Part shown: in pieces, positions 48,501 through 57,720 of the stretch
Layout of the letters: each line of letters starts with the position of its first letter
How positions within the stretch are numbered: position 1 is the stretch's first letter
From: Hordeum vulgare subsp. vulgare
Lineage: Eukaryota; Streptophyta; Magnoliopsida; Poales; Poaceae
Reading direction: 5' to 3'
Length of the DNA: 64,000 nucleotides
Assembly (NCBI RefSeq): GCF_904849725.1
Contig: NC_058518.1
Location: forward strand, 210,502,741 to 210,566,740
The notes under the pieces: model-generated
Told to the model about the DNA's origin: nothing
Databases searched by the model: none
The model's input: only the letters and a program-made list of their open reading frames with translations
Position numbers and translations under genes: made by a program

Positions 48501-49630
48501 CGTAATCCCTCTCCCTCCCTCGGTGTCGTATCTCACTTCTCTTCGTCGCCGTCGCTGCCGCGCCCGTCCGATCTATGCATGCGGGTGCTTTTGGGCGGAT
48601 TGGGTGGATCTGGGTCGGTCTAGGGCCTCATCCTGCGGCAAGACCGCCAAGTTCTGAGCTGATACTTCCCTTCCCTTGTCTCCATGCGTGTGCAAAAAAA
48701 ACCATCGCTTGCTTGATTAGCATTAGACGTTGGTGCCACGAGAGGATTACTTCCCTCCTCCGTTTGTCAAACTATGATTGGTGCAATGAAGTCATTCTAA
48801 TCTTGTCCTCAAATGCTTCGAGTTCATGTTGGAGTGTCGATTGCCTTTCCTGGCTGGCTCATCGGCTCCTATGCCGGACAAAAAGGAGCTTGTTGGTTGG
48901 TCGGATGTTGCTTGCAAGCCCGAGCAATCCTTTGTTCTCTCCCTACTTGTTGCACAAACACATACAGACAGTCCGAGAGCTTGACATGTATTCCTATATT
49001 ATAGTTTTTGGGAGGACCGACCTCATGTGGGTTATTTTCACCTGGAAAATAAAACCATCTTTTCTTTCTGCTCTCGATCCATTCCTACTGGATGGTTGGT
49101 TCACTTCGTTGGCCGACGTATGCTGGTGCTGCAGGCCACACCATAAAATGTTGCCAGACAAGCAAGTACTTGTTGGTTAGTGATTATGTATGTGGCTGGG
49201 CACCATGTTTTTTCTGTTGTGCCAGGGAATACTAAATCATGCTTGCACTATGTATGAATGGCTCTCCCTGCGGTGCTGACAGTAAATGATGGCATCACGG
49301 GTCTCCATTGTGGCATATGTGTGCTTTGTTTCCATCTTGTTAGATAGAATGCTCCAAATTCTTTAATTGTGTTTGGATGAACTCTCTCCTGTCATATATC
49401 ACATATGCTGATTGATGGATTTGGTACACCTGAACGTGCTGGACTGTAATGGGTATCCACTTATCTTGGCTAAACTAACTGTCCACCCATCGTTTATTTT
49501 CGTTTCACCATTCACACGAGAGTGGTAGTCCATTGTTGTGTGTGTTGTCGCTTAGAAATAGACCTGTTCGGGTGCTACTTTCCACATCAAAATAGACATG
49601 TAATATGGAGTAGTGTGAGATGTTTTCTCT
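48501..49630 (+). other. Captured gene segment, probable intron, mirror copy
   Basis: The counterpart of 8881-9970. T-rich with an acceptor-like GCTGCAGGCC at about 49128-49137. Positions 48575-49180 happen to be open, but show no family resemblance and are broken in the left copy. Confidence 0.45.
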
Positions 49631-49933
49631 CTCTTGACAACCATGTTCGACGACCTGCTTCACGATCACTTGGGTAAGTTCACACTGTATGTGATAAAAC
49701 TCAGACCAGATTAGATGATCCGGTGTCGTTCCTATGCTTGTGGCCCAATTGACAATCTTGATATCGTCGGAATTAGATGACATGCAAAGGCATTGATTAT
49801 CCCTTCTATACTCGATCATGTGATGCATGAGGTAGCACCCATCATCCTTACTAGTGTGAATTTGCTGGATGCACCACAAGTCGGTCTTATGGCCAAAAGC
49901 TGGCGGTTGATTCGTGTACTTTTTCACCTTCAT
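49505..49933 (-). pseudogene. Chimeric ORF: Ulp1-like protease tail fused to CACTA interior
   Basis: On the minus strand it starts MKVKKYTNQPPAFGHKTD and contains WCIQQIHTSKDDGCYLMHHM with the presumed catalytic Cys. It then crosses the deletion junction after VIVKQVVEHG and ends with about 47 codons of the other CACTA element, including HVYFDVESSTRTG. The stop that ends the left copy (TGA after TPDHLI) is TGG here, so the frame stays open. Expression is not indicated. Confidence 0.7.
49634..49647. other. Deletion junction joining two CACTA elements
   Basis: Sequence matching left 8826 and above joins sequence matching left 3853 and below. About 4.97 kb is missing. The join shows short shared text (AACA) and a few unmatched bases (about TTGTC), as in end-joining repair. 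Confidence 0.85.
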
Positions 49934-51252
49934 ATATCCACCAGTAAGGTTGAAGGTTATGAAGGCACTATTGAGAACACTTTTTATGTGTGTGTAATCC
50001 TTTTTCTCGGTGTTCTTCTACGAGTCCAAGTATAGAGTATGGGAGTATTGTGGGTACAGACAGATGAGGACGCCCCCTCCCTCGCTGGGCAAAATAGGTG
50101 CACCTCAAATTAGCCTAAATGCTTGCAAAGAAATGATCAAAACTTATGAGAGGGTATCCGCGGATGACTTACGTGGGATGATAAGGCAGGAGAATCATTT
50201 CCTTGTCCTTATTAGCGATCATGAAATCGTCGATGTACTTGCTCGCATAGTCACGGTGCTCTTTGCAGACTGCCAAGAAGCTCTCGTGCATATAGTATGG
50301 TTCCATGACGCAGATATATTCTATGTTCTCGCGCCTGACGATGTAGTTGAGATACAACGCATACATGAGGATGAACTAAAAACCTAGCTTGGTCATGTGG
50401 AACATGTCGTAGACGTAGTCAAATGGCAGGATGAACTTATCCGCGGGCCGTCTGTCGATGTTTGACATCGCACCCGTAACCCGAGCCGGGTAAAGCGGGT
50501 AGAATCCTAGTTTTTCCGTGTTGAGAAGTATTCTCTCTATGGCCAGCAGACCATCACGAACTATCCTTAGATCATTGTTCTGTATGTTCTCTAGTGATAT
50601 CTGAGCTAGGATCGGGTTGCCAGCTACATGGAAACAATCTGCACCTACGACACGTACTCTGTCTACCTCCCGGGGCTTTAGAGGCGGGTCACTGCTTGAA
50701 GAAGCTCTGGCGCCTTTAGATTCTTTCTTCTCCGGTCTACTGCTTCGCTTCTTGGCAGGTGGCGGTAGTGAGCCCGCCATACCTTCCCTAACCACCACCC
50801 CAGCGTCGTCGGGCGAATTACCAGCGGACGACCCCCGTGTTGTTCTTACTGGGTAGAGGCGGCATCTGGAGGTGTCTCCTACGAGGATCGCATGAAGCGC
50901 TCTTTTTGCAATCACTCGTAGGACGTTGCAGCTCTGGCAGTTCACCCATCATCAAGTCATCTCCATGCTCATAGCCCGAGGCATACTCCCGAGCATCATC
51001 GTAGCCAGTATTGATATACTGGTTAGGGTCATCAGCATCCTCCTCCATGACATCATCAACATTTTCTTCTTCGGCGGGGGCAATGTCAGCTGGCACTAAT
51101 GGAGGATCTCCCTCGTCGCGTCGATCGCTATTACCCGCCAAGACAGGTGCATGTAATTGGGTAAGTGGGGTGGTGTTCATAACTTGTTGAGGAGTTGTCG
51201 TTGATGTTCTATTGGGCATCTCGACACAAAGGTGAGTCATCGGCCAAGGCAA
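49934..51252 (-). pseudogene. CACTA-associated protein and protease front part, mirror copy
   Basis: Positions 51252-50818 carry MPWPMTHLCV and the acidic block ENVDDVMEEDADDPNQYI. Positions 50945-50376 continue after a frameshift: VLRVIAKRALHAILVGD, KKRSSRPEKKESKGAR, VDRVRVVGADCF and ILPFDYVYDMF without the left-copy stop. Positions 50366-50169 end LLPYHPT before a GTAAGT donor. The YLDS part of the protease lies at about 50030 in a separate frame. It is less damaged than the left copy but still broken. Confidence 0.6.
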
Positions 51253-51428
51253 GATCCAGGTCTTGCATGCGCCAATCTATTTAGGGGTCTCGTCATTATC
51301 GAGTGGTGTCGGAAGAGGCTAATCCTCGAAGCCTATTTTCACACTGGCCACACAAACTTTGAAGACGCCATGGGGCATCTGTTAGTTGTGGACCATGTGG
51401 TCCTTCGGCTTCATGATCGTTGCCTTTC
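51253..51428 (-). other. CACTA remnant next to the LTR, mirror copy
   Basis: The counterpart of 2068-2243. Conserved between the arms but with no recognisable product. Confidence 0.4.
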
Positions 51429-52720
51429 TGATACGTCCCAAAGATATCTATAATTTGTGTTTGTTCCATGATCTTTGGGGTGACATTGTTATATGTTTTG
51501 CTACACTTTCGTAACTTTTTCACATATTTGGACTAACCTACTAACTCAGTGCATCCAGTGCCAGTTTCTGTGTGCTGATGTCTTTTTTGCAGGGACTTTT
51601 ACCCCAATTTACAGAGCCCCAAAAATTCTGAGAAAAATATATAATATTAGCGTGACGGAAGCTTCACGAGGCATCCAGTGGGGCCAGAGGGGAGCCAGGG
51701 CTCGCCTAGGCGGCCACCCTGCGTGGGGAACCTCCTAGCCGCACCACCAGGCCGCCTGGGTGGGGGCCACCTCCTCTACTGCCCTCCTTTGTCCTATATT
51801 TACCTCTCTGAGAGAAAACCCTAACAGCAGATCCAGAATCGCAAATTTCTCTACCGTTCTGCCGCCGCAGCGCTTCCAAGATCGGAAGCGTCGGAAGACC
51901 TCTTCCAGGCACCCTGCCGGAGTGAGTATTGACCTCCGGGAGCTTCTCCACCACCATGGACGCTTCCCGCACATCCGTGCGTAGTCCTACTTGCACCATG
52001 AGTCCATGAGCAGTAGGTACGTGGTGTCTTCTCTCCAATCTTGTGCTTCAATGCTTAGCCCTGGTGAGCTGCCCTACATGATCAAGGAATATATGTAATT
52101 TACCTGTTGTTGCTATGCTCGGTTTGCTGGGATCCGATGGATTATGAGATTATGTTCAGATTGTGATGAGTTATATATTTGGTTCTCCTTGTATATTATG
52201 TTCTTGAGTAATTCATGCATGTTCTCCGTTGATCTTTATTGCTTTGGCCGAGTAGTAGATTGTAATGCCAACAGGGAGCATTATGCATGAATGTGGGTCC
52301 ATGCCCCCTAATGTCTAGCTTGAGTGATTGAAACATGAGACTAGGGGATGTGTTGTTGCCACGAGGGAGAAAACAATGGTGCTTGTGACCAGGGTTGCAA
52401 GGATTGTTCACCTTATGCAAAGTTCGTTAAAGTAGTTGTCCGTTGGTTTGAGTTTACACTTTGGGTGGGGTCGCACTTAATACCAGCGAGATGTTCTGGA
52501 TAGATATCTCAAGGTGGATGATTAGAGAGTAGCTGCTGATGGATAAACGTTCTACTTGTCTTGGCGTACTTATGATTACTTTTGAGCCTCCAACTTTCTA
52601 GTAGCAGGATTAGCATTGCGGTGCGTTTATAATTATGTCAATTGCCCAGCTGTAATTCGTTTACCCAGCATAATTGTTTATCGTCTTTTGGGAGAGAGAC
52701 ATCACTAGTGAACATCATGG
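51429..52720 (+). repeat. LTR, mirror copy, truncated at the end of the palindrome
   Basis: It begins TGATACGTCCCAAAG at 51429 (intact TG start) and matches 2067 down to about 774. It stops at about 52720 inside the LTR, so the last 320 bp or so (counterpart of 450-773) are missing. Confidence 0.82.
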
Positions 52721-52740
52721 GCTCATAGTGTTCACTAGTG
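52703..52740. repeat. Small palindrome at the right-arm end
   Basis: CACTAGTGAACA (52703-52714) and TGTTCACTAGTG (52729-52740) are perfect 12-bp inverted repeats with a 14-bp spacer. CACTAGTG is itself self-complementary. The plus-strand LTR and the minus-strand LTR meet between them. Confidence 0.9.
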
Positions 52741-53944
52741 GCTTCTCTCATGAAAGCAAGTACACGGTGGGTGTACGAATTACTGTCGAGCAATTGATAG
52801 AACCGCGCAAAGTCGTGACGTTATCTATGGCAATGATTATATCTATAGGCATCATGTCCAAAACAAGTAGACCGATACTTTCTGCATCTACTACTATTAC
52901 TCCACACGTCGACCGCTATCCAGCATGCATCTAGTGTATTAAGTTTATTAGAACAGAGTAACGCCTTAAGCAAGATGACATGATGTAGATGGACAATTTT
53001 ATATCTATAATAAAATCCCATCTTGTTACCCTTGATGGCAACAACATGATGCGTGCTTTGTTGCCCTTTCTGTCACTTGGAAAGGTCACCACACGGTATG
53101 AACCCAAAACCAAGCACTTCTCCCATTGCAAGAATCATAGATCTTGTTGGCCAAACAAAACCCAAGACTCGGAGAGACTTACAAGGATATCAAATCATGC
53201 ATATAAGAAATCAGCAAAGACTCAAATATATATCATAGATAATCTGATCACAAATCCACAATTCATCGGATCTCGACAAACACACCGCAAAGAGGATTAC
53301 ATCGGATAGATCTCCATGAAGATCATGAAGAACTTTATATTGAAGATCCAAGAGAGAGAAGAAGCCATCTAGCTACTAACTACGGACCCGTAGGTCTGAA
53401 GTGAACTACTCACGAGGCATTGGAGGGGCGATGAAGTTTATGAAGAAGCCCTCCGACTCCAAAGTCCCCTCCGGCGGGGCACCGGGAAGGGTCTCGAGAT
53501 GAGATCTCGTGGAAACGGAAGCTTGCGGCTGCGAAAAAGTATTTTCGTGGATCCCTCGATTTTTTCTGGATTTTTAGGGAATTTATTGGACAAAGACCAA
53601 GGGCAGGGGATCGCCAGGGGGCCACAAGCTTGGTTGCCGCGGCCTCCCCCCTAGCCACGGCAACAGGGCTTGTGGGCCCCCTGTGGGCCCACTTGCTTGG
53701 CCCTCAAGCCTCCCAATCTTCTTCCATTCTGGAAAAAATTATTTCGGGCATTTTATTCCGTTTGGACTCCGTTCCAAAATCAGATCTGTAAAGAGCCAAA
53801 AACACAGAAAAAAAGGAACTGGCACTTGGCACTAGATTAATAAGTTAGTCCCAAAAAAGATATAAAAGGTAAACAAAACATCCAAAGTTGACAAGATAAC
53901 AGCGTGAAACCATCAAAAATTATAGATACGTTTGAGACGTATCA
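52721..53944 (-). repeat. 3' LTR of a related retrotransposon, truncated
   Basis: On the minus strand it begins TGATACGTCTCAAACG at 53944. Just upstream (53945-53959) is AAGCTTGGGGATGCT, a polypurine tract. The sequence is a different subfamily from the LTR at 51429-52720: ends and some blocks are shared, most of the body differs. Its 3' end is lost at the head-to-head join near 52720. Confidence 0.78.
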
Positions 53945-53990
53945 AGCATCCCCAAGCTTAACTCCTGCTCGTCCTCGAGTAGGGAAGTGA
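53945..53990 (-). other. Polypurine tract and retrotransposon 3' internal edge
   Basis: Minus strand text CTCGAGGACGAGCAGGAGTT and then AAGCTTGGGGATGC directly before the LTR start, the usual arrangement upstream of a 3' LTR in this LTR class. Confidence 0.7.
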
Positions 53991-54140
53991 CACTACAACA
54001 AAAGTGATAATTTGTGACGCTCATTCCATGACGATTCACTGAAAAAACGTCACAGTTTGTGAAATTAAGATGATTCCGTGACGTTTTTGCACTGAATCAT
54101 CATGGAATGTGCGTCATGGATTATCACATTTGTTGTAGTG
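53991..54140. mobile_element. 150-bp CACTA MITE with 3-bp target duplication
   Basis: It starts CACTACAACAAAAGTGATAA and ends TTATCACATTTGTTGTAGTG, so the terminal inverted repeats are 20 bp with one mismatch. Inside, TGTGACG/CGTCA-type blocks are also arranged as inverted repeats. The trinucleotide TGA flanks both sides (53988-53990 and 54141-54143). It is inserted in retrotransposon internal sequence and looks recent. Confidence 0.9.
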
Positions 54141-55775
54141 TGATAAAGAATGGTTTTTTGATGATTTCATGCTGCCTAACATAGATATCCTTTGTAACTC
54201 CTCTTATGTGACGTGAATGTTCAGATCCATTAGACTCAAAACAATAGTTTGCTATTGACGTGGAAACAATAATACTTCAAGCAAACTAGCAAGGTAATCA
54301 TGAACTTTCAAAATAACAAGGGCAAAAGAAAGTTATCCCTACAAAATCATATAGTATGGCTATGCTCTATCATCATTGCACAACGAATTTAAATCATGCA
54401 CAACCCCAGTATTGGCAAAGTAATTGTTGTCACACCTTTACTTTCTCAAACTTTTTCAACTCTCACGCAATACATGAGCGTGAGCCATGGTTTTAGCACT
54501 ATAAGTGGTGTGGAGCGTGGTGGAGGTTGCAAGACAAACAAGGAGAAGATGGTCACATTAACTAGGCATAACAATGAGCTGTGGAGATGCTCATCAATAG
54601 ATATCAATGTGAATGAGTAGGGATTGCCATACAAATGATGCACTAGAGCAAAGAGTATGCGGAAGCTCTTAAAGAAAACTAGTGGGTGTGCATCCAACTT
54701 GCTTGCTCACGAATACCTAAGGCAAATTTGAGGAAGCCTATCATTGGAATATACAAGCCAAGTTATATAATAAAAATTTCCTACTAGCTATATGGTGGTG
54801 ACAAAATGAGAGACTCTCAATCATGAAGATCATGGTGCTTAATATGCACAAGTGTGGAAAGGTGGTAGCATTGTCCCTTCTCTTTTTTTCTCTCATTTTT
54901 TTGTGGGCTCTTTGGCCTCTTTTTTTTGGTGGGCATCTTTGGACTCTTTTATTTCCTCACATGGGACAATGCTCCATTAATGATGATCATCACACTTACA
55001 ACTCAAAACTTAGAGCAATGATGACTCTATATGGAATGCCTTCGGTAGTGTACCGTGACAATGATATAGCTTGGCATAGACATTAATGGAAACATCAAGC
55101 TAGCTATCTTACGATCGTGCAATGGCAATGTAGACGTGGTGGAACATGTCATGGTAGTAGTTGCATGCAATATATCTCGGAATGACTTTGAAAAAGCCAT
55201 AGTAGGTAGGTATGGTGGCTGTTTTGAGGGGGGCTAATGGTGGGTTTTGTGCACCGGCGAAAGTTGCATGACACTAAAGAAGATAGTGATGGTGGAAGGT
55301 GAAAGTGCACCTAAACCATGGACTCAACATTAGTCATGAAGAACTCATATACTTGTTGCAAAAGTTTTATTAGTAATCGAAACAAAGCATTCAACGCATA
55401 CACCTAGGGGAAGGGTTGGTAGGTATAAACCATCGCGCGATCCCGACCGCCACACAAAGGATGACAATCAATAGACTAATCATGCTCAGAATTCATCACA
55501 TAGCGGTTTATTGTACGTGCATGCTATGGGAATCACTAACTTCAACACAAGTATTTCTAGATCCACAACACCTTACTAATATAACTTCAACATTACCACA
55601 GCCACAACTCAAAACTAATTGAGATGAATCAAATTTCTCTAACTATTCAATGCACGTGAAGGTGGAAGTTTTCGTATCCCTTTGGATAACTACCCATTTT
55701 GAGACTACTTTCTAATCATAGATCAACTACCAAGCCACTCACCGCCATGCTCTAAAAGATATAAGTGAAGCACAT
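54141..55775 (-). other. Retrotransposon 3' internal non-coding region
   Basis: No coding region is recognised in 1.6 kb. Continuity with the polypurine tract at 53945 and the absence of pol motifs make it the non-coding stretch between pol and the 3' LTR. The Copia LTR inserted at 55776 cuts it. Confidence 0.55.
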
Positions 55776-57195
55776 TGAAAGTGCGTTATATCGACTAGAG
55801 GGGGGGGGGGTGAATAGGAGATTTTTAGAATTTCATCACTGAGGAAATTCCTTTTGAGGAAATTCCTCACTGATGACTAACTTACAGCGGAAACAATAAA
55901 GGATCAGACGTGCAAACGTTCACACCAGCAGTATTTCAGAGTGAAGAATGTGAAGACAGATCGCACAGTAAGCAGGCACGCAGAATAAAGATGATGATTA
56001 ACTATTGTGAAGAATTTGGGGTTGAGGAAATTCAGAGAAAGTCTTCAAAAGATTCTTCAAATAGTCATAGTGAAAGTCATCAACACATAATACAGAGAAA
56101 GTAAAGAGTTGAGGAATTAGAACCCGATTCTCAGAGACGACAGTCGTTGATGACCCAGTTCCAGCTGCTGTGATAGTTGTACATCTGGTTTGGAGCGGCT
56201 TGGTATTGAAACCAAAGGACACCCAGTCCCGGGACACACAGTCCCTACCGTATTCTCCTTGAGCTAAGGACACACAGTCCTCGCCCAACACTCGTGGTAA
56301 GTCTTCAGGGCAGACTTCCAAACCCTCACAAACTCGGTCACCCGGCGATCCACAATTGACTGCTGGATTGCTCTAGACCATGACGCCTAACCGTCTGGAG
56401 GATGCACAGTCCTCAAAGGTAAAAGGCTTCAGTCCCACACAGGAACAACTTCTTCAGTGATGCTCAATCACTAGGTTTGGTTTGTGGTTTCGGTGGGTGG
56501 TGTATTTCCTCACTGATGATTTACTCTCGAAGGCTCTGAGGAATTTGGGTTGCTCTTATGACAAGTGTCAGTTTCTAACGGAGCAGCCAACCAGCTAGTG
56601 GTTGTGGGGGGCGGCTATTTATAGCCTGGGAGCATCTCGACATGATTTGACACTAATGCCCTTAAATAATATGACCGTTGGAGTGGATAAGACCAGTGAC
56701 TTGGCGTGGTTATCGGAACGGTCGGGACCCTCAACTGTGAGAGTCCTCATGTCACTCATATTCCTCACTTGAGGCTTTTGGTAGGATTTGGCTTGGGTTG
56801 AGCATCATGAGGAAATCCATTCCATAGTGTTACTTTGACCCCCTTTAACAGTACGGTGTTCCTATTCATCAAATGCAAAGAAAGTAAAACAGAAAACGTA
56901 AATCTTCACGCTTCAATTTCTTCAGAACGATTTTCTTCAGGAACCACCGATCTTCTCAATATCAATATCTTCATGAGGAATATCCATTTCATCGCAGATT
57001 CCTCGCGATTCATTTCTTCAGCTTCAGACCAATTTCTTCAACTGAAGACATATATTTTTAGGGGTCGATATTCTTCAAATATCTCAAACTCCTCAATGAC
57101 TTATAGATCATGTGTACACTTATAAACACATTAGATACTTAACCTATAAGTCTTCAAACCACCAAAATCACTAAGGGGCACTAGATGCACTTACA
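55776..57195 (-). repeat. 3' LTR of the Copia element, full length (1.42 kb)
   Basis: It begins TGTAAGTGCATCTAGTGCCC at 57195 and ends CACTTTCA at 55776. A TATA box GGCTATAAATAG lies at about 56614-56625 (minus strand). A G10 run sits near the 3' end (55801-55810). ORF-like stretches at 55998-56321 are not genes. Confidence 0.88.
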
Positions 57196-57720
57196 ATCTC
57201 CCCCTTTTTGGTGGTTGATGACAATTAGGTTAAGTCTTCAACAGGGATAAAAAATATGAAGTGTAAATACTCATTTGAGGAATTTGAAGACAAGATTCAC
57301 AGAGACTCCCCCTGAAGATGTGCATACCTTGAGGATTCTGCTTTTATAGCAGATGCATATTGATGATTTATATCATGGAGATCTCCCCCTCAATCTTGTA
57401 AATCATGCATACATATAACATATCATATGAAGAATATGAAGATGCATGATGACAAATGGTATGTGACGAATTCCAGCATGCGTGCATTAAAACTTGAGGG
57501 ATAAGCATGCGAAGAAAAACGTTCAAAAGCATCAGAGTACCATCGGGCTTAAGTTACAACTCATTACATAAAAACTTCAGAAGAGCCAAGAGTTTGTAAC
57601 TTCAATATAGTTCATAGGCCCCAAAAATAAATCCCGTTTGAAGACTAACTCTCAAGTTTCTCCCCCTTTGTCATCAAGTGACAAAAAGGGACAAACTGAG
57701 GACTAACGCCCGTGAAGACT
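57196..57720 (-). other. Multiple polypurine tracts before the 3' LTR
   Basis: Four GGGGGAG-type tracts on the minus strand, at about 57198-57210 (AAAAAGGGGGAGAT, adjacent to the LTR), 57305-57313, 57381-57390 and 57659-57670. Reiterated polypurine tracts are described for Sireviruses. Confidence 0.8.

Larger units (their letters stand above)
43362..49634. mobile_element. Non-autonomous CACTA element, mirror copy, truncated
   Basis: It begins CACTACAAGAAATATGTCAA at 43362, is collinear with 14832 down to about 8826, and then breaks at about 49634. Subterminal ACGACC/GGTCGT motifs are at 43400-43600. It has no second terminus and so could not move as a unit. Confidence 0.9.
28989..52720 (-). 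repeat. Right arm of the giant palindrome
   Basis: This is the reverse complement of 774-28978, about 23.7 kb long. It lacks the counterpart of about 3854-8822 (join at about 49634-49647) and has small gains and losses elsewhere. It ends at about 52720, where a different LTR in the opposite orientation begins. Confidence 0.95.

Noticed and set aside
48575..49180. 201-residue ORF in the right arm as a new gene
   Set aside because: It is interrupted in the mirror copy, has no family motif and overlaps the probable captured intron.
774..52720. Giant TIR transposon or plastid-type inverted repeat
   Set aside because: No terminal signature or target duplication flanks the arms, both ends fall inside LTRs, and no plastid genes are present.
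56614..56625. Host gene promoter at the TATA box in the Copia LTR
   Set aside because: It lies inside the LTR with no host coding region downstream; it is the element's own promoter.
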